NCBI RefSeq assembly: GCF_028309625.1
Contig: NZ_JAQMHR010000002.1
Span: forward strand, 1-64,000
Source: Trichococcus sp. K1Tr
Lineage (GTDB): Bacteria > Bacillota > Bacilli > Lactobacillales > Aerococcaceae
DNA length: 64,000 nucleotides
Reading direction: 5' to 3'
A model generated the notes under the pieces. The model did no database searches and was not told the DNA's origin. It worked only from the letters and a program-made list of their open reading frames with translations. Below are positions 25,340 to 36,110 of the stretch, piece by piece (within the stretch, counting starts at the first letter, position 1; every line of letters begins with the position of its first letter). The position numbers were made by a program, and so were the translations under genes.

Positions 25340-25948
25340 TTGAAATTGAAGCAATTAGATGGTACTAGCAAAAACGAATTGTCAATGATAGAAGTTGCAC
25401 ACGCAATTTTCGAAGAAAACGGTGACGTACTGGACTTTAACCAATTATTGGTTCAGATACAGGACTATCTTGAAATGTCGGAAGAAGAATTGGAAGGCAA
25501 GATGACACGTTTCTACACGGACTTGAACATTGATGGCAGCTTTATTTCTTTAGGAGAAAATCGTTGGGGATTGCGTTCATGGTATCCAATTGATTCAATC
25601 GATGAAGAGATTCTTTCCAGTATCGATGAGGATGAAGTGAAAGTCCGCCGCAAGAAACGCAAAAAGCTGAATGCATTCGCTACATCAGAAGATGATGATG
25701 ATGTAATCGATTATAATGATGACGATCCGGAAGATATCGACGTTGCTGACGAAGACGAAGAAATCGATGTGGATGAGGATGAAGTCGATGATGTTGATGC
25801 TGTGGATATCACGGATGACGATGATGACATCACGAGTGGCATCGAAGAAGACTTGACCTTGATCATCGAAGAGGAAGATCTTGAAGAGGAAGAAGAGTTC
25901 GAAGAGGAAGAAGAGTTCATTGCGAAAGAAAAGGACGAAGAGGAGTAA
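25340..25948 (+). CDS. rpoE: DNA-directed RNA polymerase delta subunit
   Basis: The protein is about 202 aa. Residues 1-90 form the globular HARE-HTH domain (MIEVAHAIFEE, FYTDLNIDGSFISLGENRWGL), and the rest is an acidic, disordered tail of Asp/Glu runs. Delta displaces nucleic acid from RNA polymerase and speeds recycling. The TTG start at 25340 lies ten bases after AAGGA; a GTG at 25331 is nearly on top of it. A pyrG leader follows. Confidence 0.93.
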   Translation: MKLKQLDGTSKNELSMIEVAHAIFEENGDVLDFNQLLVQIQDYLEMSEEELEGKMTRFYTDLNIDGSFISLGENRWGLRSWYPIDSIDEEILSSIDEDEVKVRRKKRKKLNAFATSEDDDDVIDYNDDDPEDIDVADEDEEIDVDEDEVDDVDAVDITDDDDDITSGIEEDLTLIIEEEDLEEEEEFEEEEEFIAKEKDEEE

Positions 25949-25974
25949 TCAGTCCCCCGGTCCCCAATTCTTTC

Positions 25975-26094
25975 TTGACACCTCATGTAATTGGAGGTAT
26001 CATCTTCATTGGGCTCCCAAAAAGTATTTCTTTTTGGAAAGTATACGTTGAATTTTTACGGCTCCCTGTTCTTAAGAACAGGGAGCTTTATTTT
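25975..26094 (+). promoter_or_regulatory. pyrG promoter and CTP-sensing attenuator
   Basis: -35 TTGACA (25975-25980), 17-bp spacer, -10 TATCAT (25998-26003), then a start at GGGCTCCC (26011). A terminator GCTCCCTGTTC-ttaa-GAACAGGGAGC (26061-26086) with a T-rich tail follows. This matches the Bacillus pyrG scheme: at low CTP the initial GGGC stalls, G residues are added repeatedly, and the poly-G leader pairs with the C-rich terminator arm to allow read-through. Confidence 0.85.
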
Positions 26095-26129
26095 GTTTAT
26101 TGCAGCGTTGGAGAATCCTTCGGACATAA

Positions 26130-27773
<1,644 letters not shown>

Positions 27774-27916
27774 GCGGGACATTCCTCTCCTGATTTGACT
27801 GATATTGTATTTTAATGAGCAGGTTTGACTGAAAAGGTAGTAAATATTTTCATTTTCTGCTAAAATAGGTGTGTTGTAAGAAATATAGACCAATGGATTC
27901 CAAGGAGGCAACAAGA

Positions 27917-28774
27917 ATGAGTCGTTTAGTAAGTATGACAGATATGTTAAACAAAGCGTTAGAAGGAAAGTATGCCGTAGGACAATTCAACATCAACAAC
28001 CTTGAGTGGACGCAAGCTGTATTGCAAGCTGCACAAGAAGAAAAATCTCCAGTTATTTTGGGTGTTTCTGAAGGCGCAGCAAAATACATGGGCGGACATT
28101 TAGTTGTTGCAGCTATGACTAATGCTTTACTAGAAACTATGGACATCACTGTTCCTGTAGCATTGCATCTTGACCACGGTACAAGCTTTGAAAGCTGCAA
28201 ATCCGCTATCGATGCTGGTTACTCGTCTGTAATGATCGACAAATCACATTACCCTATCGATGAAAACATTGCTCAAACTAAATTAGTAGTTGAGTACGCA
28301 CATTCTAAAGGCGCTTCTGTAGAAGCTGAAATCGGAACTGTCGGCGGAACTGAAGATGGAATCACTGGCGGAATCCAATACGCTGATCCAGCTGAATGCT
28401 TACGTTTGACTACTGAAACAGATATCGATGCATTGGCTGCTGCGTTAGGTTCTGTACACGGACCTTACTCCGGCGAACCTGTACTTGGTTTCGACGAAAT
28501 GAAAGAAATTTCTGAATTGACTCACAAACCTTTAGTATTGCACGGTGGTTCAGGAATTCCAGAACACCAAGTCAAAAAAGCTATCGAGTTCGGACATTCA
28601 AAAATCAACGTGAACACTGAATGCCAACAAGTCTTTACAGCTGCTGTAAGAGAAAAATTAGCTACAGACGCTAACGTTTACGATCCTCGTAAAGTTATCG
28701 GACCTGGTAAAGAAGCAATCGTTGCTGTCGTTAAAGAAAGAATGCAAGTTTTCGGTTCAAGCAACAAAGCTTAA
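27917..28774 (+). CDS. fba: Class II fructose-1,6-bisphosphate aldolase
   Basis: The 285-aa zinc aldolase has ALHLDHG (metal site), HYPIDENI and the [10 protein letters not shown] phosphate-binding motif. It splits fructose 1,6-bisphosphate in glycolysis. The start at 27917 follows AAGGAGG. Codon use is visibly more A/T-biased and uniform than in its neighbours, as expected for a very highly expressed gene. Confidence 0.97.
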   Translation: MSRLVSMTDMLNKALEGKYAVGQFNINNLEWTQAVLQAAQEEKSPVILGVSEGAAKYMGGHLVVAAMTNALLETMDITVPVALHLDHGTSFESCKSAIDAGYSSVMIDKSHYPIDENIAQTKLVVEYAHSKGASVEAEIGTVGGTEDGITGGIQYADPAECLRLTTETDIDALAAALGSVHGPYSGEPVLGFDEMKEISELTHKPLVLHGGSGIPEHQVKKAIEFGHSKINVNTECQQVFTAAVREKLATDANVYDPRKVIGPGKEAIVAVVKERMQVFGSSNKA

Positions 28775-28792
28775 TTTAATCAAACGATCTTC

Positions 28793-28831
28793 GAGGAGGT
28801 CTGGGGCCTATGTTCCGGACCTCCTTTTTTG
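28793..28831 (+). terminator. Terminator after fba
   Basis: GGAGGTCTGG pairs with CCGGACCTCC, followed by a T-run. Confidence 0.92.
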
Positions 28832-29215
28832 TTCATATTTTTTCCCGAATGTTCTTGCATCGGCGCCTCATTTTCCATATATTTCTGAGTTTGTGTTAAC
28901 ATTACATCATAAGGTAGGGCAGTTGTCTTCATTTGAAGCGTGATTGAGGCATGATAGTCATCTTTTTTTCGCTGTTCGGCCGTATCAAATTGAGAAATAT
29001 AGCGGAAAGCAGACGATTGCATAAAAAAACTAGTAATGGACCCTGTATTTTTGTTAGAATTGTAAATGACCAACCAACAATCGAATAAAACTAAAAATAA
29101 TGGTATTTCGTTATCGTTGCGCCGTTTTCCCTGTGATAGGCAATCCGTGCGAGCGATTCCATTTATTTCCGGACGATTTTTCGTTCGGCAACTACACATG
29201 AAGTGAGGCTTTTTT
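28832..29215. other. Gene-free interval before murZ
   Basis: The interval is AT-rich with no supported gene; a minus-strand frame crosses the fba terminator and is rejected. A promoter for murZ must lie here, but I see no clear hexamer pair. Confidence 0.5.
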
Positions 29216-30487
29216 ATGAAAAAATTAGTTATAGAGGGGAATAAACCGTTGAACGGTGAAATCACCATCAGCGGAGCGAAAAACAGTACGGTTGCGCTGA
29301 TTCCGGCTGCCATTTTGGCGGACTCCCCGGTCATCTTGGAAGGCATCCCCAACATTCAGGATGTGCACTCTCTGATAGATATCCTTGAGGATTTCAATGT
29401 TGAAGTGTCTTTTGATGAGGATGAGGGCATCATCACGATCGATCCGACCAACATGATTTCCATTCCGATGCCTACCGGAAAAATCAAAAGCTTGCGTGCT
29501 TCGTATTATTTCATGGGAGCTATCCTCTCAAAATTTGGTGAAGGCGTCATCGGGCTGCCTGGAGGCTGTTTCTTGGGCCCGAGACCGATCGATCAGCACA
29601 TCAAAGGTTTCGAGGCTTTGGGCGCGACGGTGCGCAATGAAATGGGCGCCATCTATCTGACTACACCGGAAGAAGGTCTGAAAGGCGATCGCATCTATCT
29701 TGATGTGGTTTCGATCGGAGCGACGATCAACATCATCTTGGCTGCGGTCAAAGCTAAAGGCAAAACAATCATCGAGAATGTGGCCAAAGAGCCGGAAATC
29801 ATCGATGTCTGTATCTTATTGAACAACATGGGCGCGAAAATCCGCGGAGCCGGGACGGACATTATCCGGATCGAAGGCGTGGAAAGCTTACATGGCTGCA
29901 GACACACCGTGATACCTGACCGCATCGAAGCAGGGACCTATCTGGCCGCTGCCGCAGCGATGGGTGAGCGTGTGTTGGTGAAAAACGTGATCGTCGAGCA
30001 TATCGAAAGCCTGATCGCAAAAATGGAAGAAATGGGCGTAGAGATGGAAATCGGCGAGGACAGCATCCTGGTCAAAAAATCCGATAACCTGAAGATGGTC
30101 CACATCAAGACGTTGCCTTACCCTGGTTTTGCGACAGACTTGCAGCAACCTCTGACTCCGCTCTTGCTGAAAGCGAGCGGTGACGGCACCATCATCGACA
30201 CCATCTATCCGAAGCGCGTCAACCATATCCCGGAGCTCCGCAGGATGGGTGCGAAGGCCAAGGTGGAAAGTGACATGATCTTCATGCAAGGCCCAAACAA
30301 ATTGACCGGTGCGGAAGTTACAGCCAGCGATCTGCGTGCTGGAGCGTGTCTGGTCATCGCCGGATTGATGGCGGAAGGCACAACCACAATTTCCGGTATC
30401 GAGAATATCTTGCGAGGGTATGATCATATCGTCGAAAAACTGACCGCTTTGGGCGCAGACATCAAAATGATTGAAGACGAAGAATAA
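29216..30487 (+). CDS. murZ: UDP-GlcNAc 1-carboxyvinyltransferase (second MurA type)
   Basis: The 423-aa enzyme transfers enolpyruvate to UDP-GlcNAc, the first committed step of peptidoglycan synthesis. C118 in [10 protein letters not shown] is the fosfomycin-binding active-site cysteine. The N-terminal SGAKNS loop is intact. Placement between fba and rho matches the murZ (murAB) paralogue of Bacillus. The ribosome site is AGTGAGG. Confidence 0.96.
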   Translation: MKKLVIEGNKPLNGEITISGAKNSTVALIPAAILADSPVILEGIPNIQDVHSLIDILEDFNVEVSFDEDEGIITIDPTNMISIPMPTGKIKSLRASYYFMGAILSKFGEGVIGLPGGCFLGPRPIDQHIKGFEALGATVRNEMGAIYLTTPEEGLKGDRIYLDVVSIGATINIILAAVKAKGKTIIENVAKEPEIIDVCILLNNMGAKIRGAGTDIIRIEGVESLHGCRHTVIPDRIEAGTYLAAAAAMGERVLVKNVIVEHIESLIAKMEEMGVEMEIGEDSILVKKSDNLKMVHIKTLPYPGFATDLQQPLTPLLLKASGDGTIIDTIYPKRVNHIPELRRMGAKAKVESDMIFMQGPNKLTGAEVTASDLRAGACLVIAGLMAEGTTTISGIENILRGYDHIVEKLTALGADIKMIEDEE

Positions 30488-30622
30488 ACTTCTTCGCGCA
30501 ACATGATAATAAGGAGCACCTTCAAAGCAGTAAAAGACTTTGGAGGTGTTTTGAATATTTTGTATATTGCCTTTGCCAGAAACAAGCATCATCAGAATGA
30601 TAAGAGAGGAAGGTGGAGCTGT

Positions 30623-31882
30623 TTGGAAGATATGCTTACCTTGCATGAGTTGGAAAGTAAGACGCTGAAAGAAATATACACCTATGCCAGAGAACTGAAG
30701 ATCCCCTACTACAGCCAAATGAACAAAAAAGAATTGTCCTTGGCGGTCATCCGTGCCCAAGAGGAGAAACAGGGATTCTTCATGACCGAGGGCATTTTAG
30801 ATATCGTTGCTCAGGAAGGATTCGGTTTTTTAAGGCCGATCAACTATTCGCCGAGCCAAGAAGACATTTACATATCGACGTCGCAAATCAGACGCTTCGA
30901 TCTGCGCAATGGGGACAAAGTAGCCGGAAAGGCCAGACCTCCGAAAGCATCCGAACGTTATTACGGCCTGATGCAAGTCAGTACGGTGAACGGAAAACGG
31001 CCTGATCAAGCCAAAGAGCGCTCGCACTTCCCAGGATTGACGCCCATTTACCCGAACCATCAGATGAAGTTGGAGAACACACGGACAAACGTAACCGCTC
31101 GGATGGTCGATTTGTTCTCGCCCATCGGCTTCGGTCAACGTGGGATGATTGTTGCACCTCCTAAAGCAGGGAAAACCACTTTGCTGAAAGAAATCGCGAA
31201 CGGCATCACCACCAATCATCCCGATGTCGAATTGATCATGCTGCTCATCGATGAGCGTCCGGAAGAAGTGACGGATATCGAGCGCAGTGTGAAGGGAGAT
31301 GTCGTCTCCTCGACTTTCGACCAGCAACCGGCAAATCATGTCCGGGTGGCGGAACTCGTCCTGGAAAGAGCCATGCGCCTTGTCGAAGACAAACGTGATG
31401 TGGTCATCTTGATGGATAGCCTGACGCGTTTGGCCCGTGCCTATAACTTGGTTATTCCGCCAAGCGGCCGTACGTTAAGCGGAGGGATCGATCCGGCAGC
31501 CTTTTATCGCCCGAAACGTTTCTTTGGTGCAGCCCGGAATATCGAGGATGGCGGCAGTCTGACGATCATCGCAACCGCGCTTGTCGACACCGGCAGCCGG
31601 ATGGATGAAGTCATCTATGAAGAATTCAAGGGAACAGGGAACATGGAACTTGTGCTTTCCCGTGAATTGGCGGAACGACGCATCTTCCCAGCCATCGATA
31701 TCAAGAAATCGGGCACCCGCAGAGAAGACCTCCTGCTGGATGCGAAAACGATGGAGAGTATCTACAAAGTCCGCCGCGGCATGCGCGGGGATGCATTGGA
31801 ATACACCGAGAGCTTCCTGAAACAGATGAATACGACCGAAAACAATGAAGCTCTGCTGACCCGGATTGCGTTGATGAAATAG
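30623..31882 (+). CDS. rho: Transcription termination factor Rho
   Basis: The 419-aa hexameric RNA helicase has an N-terminal Rho helix domain, the CSP-like RNA-binding domain ([20 protein letters not shown]), Walker [10 protein letters not shown] (about 178-186) and [11 protein letters not shown]. The TTG start at 30623 follows AAGGTGGAG; the open frame extends upstream to 30503 but has no site and no conserved residues. Confidence 0.95.
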   Translation: MEDMLTLHELESKTLKEIYTYARELKIPYYSQMNKKELSLAVIRAQEEKQGFFMTEGILDIVAQEGFGFLRPINYSPSQEDIYISTSQIRRFDLRNGDKVAGKARPPKASERYYGLMQVSTVNGKRPDQAKERSHFPGLTPIYPNHQMKLENTRTNVTARMVDLFSPIGFGQRGMIVAPPKAGKTTLLKEIANGITTNHPDVELIMLLIDERPEEVTDIERSVKGDVVSSTFDQQPANHVRVAELVLERAMRLVEDKRDVVILMDSLTRLARAYNLVIPPSGRTLSGGIDPAAFYRPKRFFGAARNIEDGGSLTIIATALVDTGSRMDEVIYEEFKGTGNMELVLSRELAERRIFPAIDIKKSGTRREDLLLDAKTMESIYKVRRGMRGDALEYTESFLKQMNTTENNEALLTRIALMK

Positions 31883-31976
31883 AAGCGTTCCGGACAGCGT
31901 GTGAGCAAATCATGAGCATTTTTTACAGCTTCCCGGTATAGTGGAACTATCAAAACGCAAAACTGGAGGTTTTCAA

Positions 31977-32342
31977 ATGCTTTTCAATAAAGGAAATTAC
32001 GAAGAAGACACAAAAGAATTCATAGAGATCACGGCTGAAGAGTTTGAAGAAAAACTGGCTGCCGGCGAAAAAGCGGTCGTTTATCTCGGGAAAGCAGTTT
32101 GCCCGTATTGCCGGAAATTTGTCCCTAAATTAGACAAAGTCCGCAAAGAAAAGAACCTGACGATCCATTATCTGGACAGTCTGAACACATCGACAGACCC
32201 TGCAATCCAAAATCTGCGCGACAGAATGGGCGTCCGCACGGTGCCTGCTCTTGTGAGGATCGATGGTCCGGGCCAATTCACGAACCTGAATGCCGACAGC
32301 AGCCTTTCAGAAGAAGCGATTGCAGCCATTCTCTACAAATAA
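31977..32342 (+). CDS. Thioredoxin-like protein
   Basis: The 121-aa protein has a thioredoxin fold with CPYC at residues about 43-46 and the cis-Pro region TVPALVRID. It lacks a signal peptide, so it is cytoplasmic. It resembles the PedC/bacteriocin transport accessory group and other small disulfide proteins of lactic bacteria, but no bacteriocin genes are nearby. GGAGG precedes the ATG. Confidence 0.85.
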   Translation: MLFNKGNYEEDTKEFIEITAEEFEEKLAAGEKAVVYLGKAVCPYCRKFVPKLDKVRKEKNLTIHYLDSLNTSTDPAIQNLRDRMGVRTVPALVRIDGPGQFTNLNADSSLSEEAIAAILYK

Positions 32343-32345
32343 CGC

Positions 32346-32393
32346 AAACACGTTTTTCTCACTGCTGCTTGGATGGGGAAAACGTGTTTTTTA
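32346..32393 (+). terminator. Terminator after the thioredoxin-like gene
   Basis: AAACACGTTTT pairs with AAAACGTGTTT, followed by Ts. Confidence 0.85.
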
Positions 32394-32403
32394 AATTTGT
32401 CGT

Positions 32404-32431
32404 TGCATTCTTGCTGTTTGCGTGGTATCCT
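32404..32431 (+). promoter_or_regulatory. rpmE2 promoter
   Basis: -35 TTGCAT (32404-32409) and -10 TATCCT (32426-32431). The roughly 90-nt leader that follows has AAAGG...CCTTTT pairing (32441-32470) and could be a ribosomal protein leader; that part is inference. Confidence 0.5.
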
Positions 32432-32529
32432 TTTAACGTTAAAAAGGATTACCCTGCGGTAGGCCTTTTATTACAAAAAGACAACTCTGGCTTAGTAAAT
32501 AATCCAGGGCAAAAAGGAGCGAAAGAGAC

Positions 32530-32793
32530 ATGAAACAAGAAATCCATCCAAATTACCAAACAGTTGTGTTCATGGATACAACTACAGGATTCAAATTTTT
32601 ATCAGGTTCAACAAAAGGTTCAAGCGAAAAAGTTGAATGGGAAGATGGCAACACTTACCCAATGATCCGTGTAGAAATTTCTTCAGATTCACACCCATTC
32701 TATACAGGACGTCAAAAATTCACGCAAGCCGATGGCCGTGTGGACCGCTTCAACAAAAAATATGGTTTCAAAAACAACGAAGAAGAAGCATAA
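32530..32793 (+). CDS. rpmE2: 50S ribosomal protein bL31 type B
   Basis: The 87-aa protein is type B L31: no zinc cysteines, with [18 protein letters not shown] and [13 protein letters not shown]. It sits on the large subunit near the central protuberance. The type B form works without zinc. A single gene with its own promoter and terminator. Confidence 0.97.
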   Translation: MKQEIHPNYQTVVFMDTTTGFKFLSGSTKGSSEKVEWEDGNTYPMIRVEISSDSHPFYTGRQKFTQADGRVDRFNKKYGFKNNEEEA

Positions 32794-32799
32794 TCTTCT

Positions 32800-32834
32800 T
32801 GAGGGCTTTCCCGGTTTCGGGAAGGCTTTTTTTT
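32800..32834 (+). terminator. Terminator after rpmE2
   Basis: GGCTTTCCCG pairs with CGGGAAGGCT, followed by a T-run. Confidence 0.85.
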
Positions 32835-32914
32835 GGTTTCGTAGGGGTGTGGGGGTTTATTTGAGAGGCAGCGCCGTTCGCCGGAGATGGGATGTCGGAT
32901 GGAATCGGTGGCCA

Positions 32915-33045
32915 GCTCCGGTGAGGACCCACTCCCCGGAGGACGCCGGTAATTTGATGGCCCACCTCCGATGAGCACCGCCCCGTCGGAGGTAAAGCCA
33001 GGAAATGTAGGGCGAACTCCGACGAAGCCTATTTTCACCGGAGAA
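32915..33045. repeat. Array of three CTCCGG hairpin repeat units
   Basis: CTCCGG (32916-32921)/CCGGAG (32936-32941), ACCTCCGA (32964-32971)/TCGGAGGT (32986-32993) and CTCCG (33017-33021)/CGGAG (33039-33043). Unit starts are about 50 bp apart. The third keeps the GACGAAGC core. They fill the gap between rpmE2 and the next gene, and no other feature is seen there. Confidence 0.75.
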
Positions 33046-33149
33046 ACGGTATATTTCCGATGAACCGGCTGACGTCGAGGCTTGGATTTTGCGGGTGGTC
33101 GATGGGTTTGCTATGATAGCTTTAACAAGGAACGAGAGGGGAAGCGAAG

Positions 33150-34280
33150 ATGGCATACGAACCTAAAACCAAGCCGACGGAAGTGTCTGTGCAGGAGTTT
33201 ATCGAGGAGATTCAGCAACCGCAAAAGAAAGAGGATGCTTACGCGCTGTTGTCGTTGTTTTCAGAAGTGACCGGAGAGGAAGCCAAAATGTGGGGGCCGA
33301 GCATCATCGGTTTCGGAAAATATCATTACCGGTACGCGAGCGGCCATGAAGGCGATGCCCCGCTGGCAGCTTTTTCGCCGCGCAAGACGGCATTGACGTT
33401 TTATTTTATGTTGCCGGATGGAAAACGGGAAGAATTGCTTGCGAAGCTCGGCAAACACAAAATCGGAAAGGGCTGCGTGTACGTCAATAAACTTTCCGAT
33501 ATCGATACAGTTGTGCTGAAGGAGATGATCCGGGAAGACATCGCTCATGCGCACCAACTTTATGGGGAACAAGTCGCCGGCAAACCACTTCCGGCGACAA
33601 CGCCGATCACGAAGCGGCTGGGATTCGAGAAATTCCAAAAGCGTGCCGTTCTGGGGAAAGAACGCGCCATGTCTGACGATTTTGCGGACTTGGATTCCTA
33701 TGATACAGATTTGGATTCCGGGAAATACGATCTAATTTTTTCCTATGTCCTGACGCTTGAGGAACTGAATGAACGCGTATGGGATACGATCAAAGCGGAG
33801 CGCCTGAATCCGGAAGGCTACCTTTATATCGCTTATCCGAAAATCGGGAACAAGACCTATGACACATCGGTGCATCGCGATGCCATCTTTCCGAGTCTGG
33901 GCGTGGACGACGGCAACGGTTATGTCGGCGACAGCACCTTGAAATTTGCGCGGATGGTCAAGCTGGATGATACGTTCACGCTCGTCGGGATGAAAAATGA
34001 TGTCAAAGGAAAAGGCAAGCCAACCAAAGCAAGCAGCGGCAATGTGGCCGACTATGAGCAATTCATCCCGGATGTGAAGAAATATCTGAAGGCTGAGCAT
34101 CCGGAGGCTGCGAAGCTTTATGCGGAACTGACGCCGGGCTATCAGCGGGATTGGGCCCGCTACATCTACAGCGCCAAGCAAGCCGCTACGCAAGCAAAAC
34201 GCAGAACGGAGATGCTCGATATCCTCGGCAAAGGCCACAAGACGAAGAACCTTTATCAACAGTGGCTGAAGGAACAATAG
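33150..34280 (+). CDS. Three-domain protein: DUF1801, DUF3052-like, YdeI-like
   Basis: The 376-aa protein joins an N-terminal DUF1801 domain (residues 10-135; MWGPSIIGFGKYHYRY), a central segment like DUF3052 (about 190-290; SYVLTLEELNERVWDTIKAE, AYPKIGN) and a C-terminal YdeI/OmdA-type tail (about 310-376; LTPGYQRDWARYIYSAKQA). Each part is usually a separate protein, and all are poorly understood. No signal peptide. The ATG follows AGAGGGGAAGCGAAG. Domain names are from motif memory. Confidence 0.75.
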   Translation: MAYEPKTKPTEVSVQEFIEEIQQPQKKEDAYALLSLFSEVTGEEAKMWGPSIIGFGKYHYRYASGHEGDAPLAAFSPRKTALTFYFMLPDGKREELLAKLGKHKIGKGCVYVNKLSDIDTVVLKEMIREDIAHAHQLYGEQVAGKPLPATTPITKRLGFEKFQKRAVLGKERAMSDDFADLDSYDTDLDSGKYDLIFSYVLTLEELNERVWDTIKAERLNPEGYLYIAYPKIGNKTYDTSVHRDAIFPSLGVDDGNGYVGDSTLKFARMVKLDDTFTLVGMKNDVKGKGKPTKASSGNVADYEQFIPDVKKYLKAEHPEAAKLYAELTPGYQRDWARYIYSAKQAATQAKRRTEMLDILGKGHKTKNLYQQWLKEQ

Positions 34281-34287
34281 TAACAAC

Positions 34288-34338
34288 AAAAGCAGGGAAG
34301 TGCCGCGTTGCGGCAATCCCCTGCTTTTAGCTTTTGTT
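34288..34338. terminator. Bidirectional terminator
   Basis: AAAAGCAGGG...CCCTGCTTTT with inner TGCCGC/GCGGCA; A- and T-rich flanks on both sides. Confidence 0.85.
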
Positions 34339-34354
34339 ATAAGTTTCCTGTCTT

Positions 34355-34489
34355 CTCCGGTGAACAGAGGCTTCGCCGGAGTTCCGACTGATTTTTCGGG
34401 TCCTCCTCCGGCGAGCCTTTCCTAGTCGGAAGTGACGGCATTTTCGCAGCACCAGCTCCGAGAAGCCCTTCCTCATCGGAGTTGGTGCT
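34355..34489. repeat. Array of three CTCCGG hairpin repeat units
   Basis: Unit one CTCCGG (34355-34360)/CCGGAG (34376-34381) is in reverse orientation (loop holds GCTTCG). Unit two at 34404-34431 is degenerate. Unit three is strong: AGCACCAGCTCCGA (34448-34461)/TCGGAGTTGGTGCT (34476-34489) with GAAGC in the loop. Confidence 0.75.
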
Positions 34490-34554
34490 GATTCTGCGAT
34501 CCCTTCTCCGGCGGGCGGAACGAGTGCGCACTGTCCGCGCGCATTCGCATGTAT

Positions 34555-35334
34555 TCACTCATCCGCAAGCTCTTTTTCCAGCGTTCTGGCCAGTGCTTGG
34601 ATCGCAGAATCCTGATCAGCCAGAAAGTTCGCCAGCACAGCGTGGACCGTATCCGGCAGCTCGTTCCTGAAGTAAAGAATCTGCGTTTCCAGCGCTTCGC
34701 AGGCGATTGTTCGGCAGGCCTCATCGGGATGATGGGAAAAATGCTCTATCCATTGGAGATACCATTGTTTGTCCGGGTCATCCTCGAAGTGCAAAAACAG
34801 CTCTGGCAGTTCCGCGGCGTCGGCCAATAAAAAAGCGTGCTCTCCTTCGGTATGCGTGAGCCGGATCTCTTCAGGAACAGTCAGCGGTCCCGGTGTCAGG
34901 CAGCGCAAGAATTGGCCAAAATCGGCAGCGACAGTCTGCCAATTGTCCGTTTCGATGTCGATGTGCCGGATACTCGGCTCTCCGGATGGGGACAGTTTTG
35001 AATAATCGAAGGCAAAGAGTTGGTTGCCGTTGCTGCTGAAAATCACAAAATAATCCGGCAGCCCCACCGTACGTGCAATGTCTTGTTGGGCATACAGGCT
35101 GTTCTTGGGATCGTCGTGAAGCCCGAGGATGGTATGGACGGCTGCGTAATCGATGCCGTCGGAGGTCGGCTCTGTGGTCGGGATGCGGGAGCACAACAGA
35201 TAGCCGCCGTTCTGTTCCTCCAGCAGGTCAATATAAGCCCGAGGCAGTTCGGCTGCGGTGATGTCTTTGTACAGCGGCTCGGTTTTGAATAGGATGGGCA
35301 GATTTTTTTTGGTTTGTTGCGGGATGAAATACAT
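34555..35334 (-). CDS. SMI1/KNR4 (SUKH) family protein
   Basis: The 259-aa protein begins with a SUKH domain (LPRAYIDLLEEQNGGYL, FSSNGNQLFAFDYS), the fold found in many immunity proteins against contact-dependent or polymorphic toxins. A C-terminal helical region (about 190-259) follows. No toxin gene lies beside it. It could be an orphan immunity gene or a housekeeping SUKH protein. The ATG follows GATGAGG. Confidence 0.75.
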   Translation of the reverse strand: MYFIPQQTKKNLPILFKTEPLYKDITAAELPRAYIDLLEEQNGGYLLCSRIPTTEPTSDGIDYAAVHTILGLHDDPKNSLYAQQDIARTVGLPDYFVIFSSNGNQLFAFDYSKLSPSGEPSIRHIDIETDNWQTVAADFGQFLRCLTPGPLTVPEEIRLTHTEGEHAFLLADAAELPELFLHFEDDPDKQWYLQWIEHFSHHPDEACRTIACEALETQILYFRNELPDTVHAVLANFLADQDSAIQALARTLEKELADE

Positions 35335-35406
35335 ACGGACACCTCATCTGATTTTCTTTCCTTCATGATATCACATAAGCCAACACTTTTCGGCGAAGAG
35401 ATGGTT

Positions 35407-35445
35407 AGTCTATTTTTTTACAAAACGAATAGACTCTTCTATAAT
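35407..35445 (+). promoter_or_regulatory. lemA-htpX promoter overlapping an inverted repeat
   Basis: -35 TTTACA (35417-35422), 17-bp spacer, -10 TATAAT (35440-35445). AGTCTATT (35407-35414) and AATAGACT (35428-35435) form an 8-bp inverted repeat around the -35, a plausible operator. Confidence 0.65.
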
Positions 35446-35516
35446 GAGAGGTGTAGACGGAAATTTGTCTAGGTCAGCCGTTAGGTCGGCAAGAGAGAAA
35501 AGGAGCTGTGAGCAAA

Positions 35517-36074
35517 ATGGATTGGTTAATAGGAATCATTGTAGTGGCAGCGATCATCGGGGCAGTATGGATCTCGTTGTATAACAGTCTTGTGAAAAAT
35601 AAATTGTGGGTAACGGAAGCTTGGAGCCAGATCGATGTCCAGTTGAAACGCAGGAACGATCTGATCCCGAACATCGTTGAGACAGTCAAAGGCTATGCAA
35701 AACATGAGCAGGAAACGTTGACAAAAGTCATCAATTTGCGGAACATGATTTCGGATATGGGAACCGAAGATCCGGCCAAAAAGATGGAGCTGTCCAATCA
35801 ACTGTCGAGCCAATTGCGGACCGTTTTTGCTTTGGCGGAAGCGTATCCCGATCTGAAGGCGAACCAAAATTTCTTGGCATTACAGGAAGAATTGTCCGCA
35901 ACGGAAAATAAGATCGCTTATGCGCGCCAATTGTACAATTCGAGTGTTACGCAATACAACATCAAATTAGGGACATTCCCGAGCAATGTTGTGGCAGGTG
36001 TCCATGGGTTCCGCCCGGAAGTCGTTTTGGCTACCCCGGAAGAAGAAAAAAATGTACCGAAAGTATCGTTCTGA
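35517..36074 (+). CDS. lemA: LemA family protein
   Basis: The 185-aa protein has one N-terminal membrane helix (residues 4-22) and the LemA helical bundle (WSQIDVQLKRRNDLIPNIVETVKGY). LemA proteins are membrane-linked and often sit beside htpX, as here. The ATG at 35517 is preferred over the GTG at 35508, which lies two bases from AAGGAG. The function is not settled. Confidence 0.93.
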   Translation: MDWLIGIIVVAAIIGAVWISLYNSLVKNKLWVTEAWSQIDVQLKRRNDLIPNIVETVKGYAKHEQETLTKVINLRNMISDMGTEDPAKKMELSNQLSSQLRTVFALAEAYPDLKANQNFLALQEELSATENKIAYARQLYNSSVTQYNIKLGTFPSNVVAGVHGFRPEVVLATPEEEKNVPKVSF

Positions 36075-36110
36075 GAAAATATGATTTTGATGGAAAGTTG
36101 GTGAGTACCT

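Noticed and set aside
25700-25948. GAT/GAA-rich repeats at the end of rpoE as a possible microsatellite
   Set aside because: They encode the normal acidic tail of the RNA polymerase delta subunit.
28780-29355. 191-aa minus-strand frame between fba and murZ
   Set aside because: It runs through the fba terminator and into murZ, has no ribosome site and no family signature.
32915-33045. Regularly spaced repeats considered as a CRISPR array
   Set aside because: Units are hairpins of variable sequence, only two or three per site, with no constant direct repeat and no cas genes in the window.
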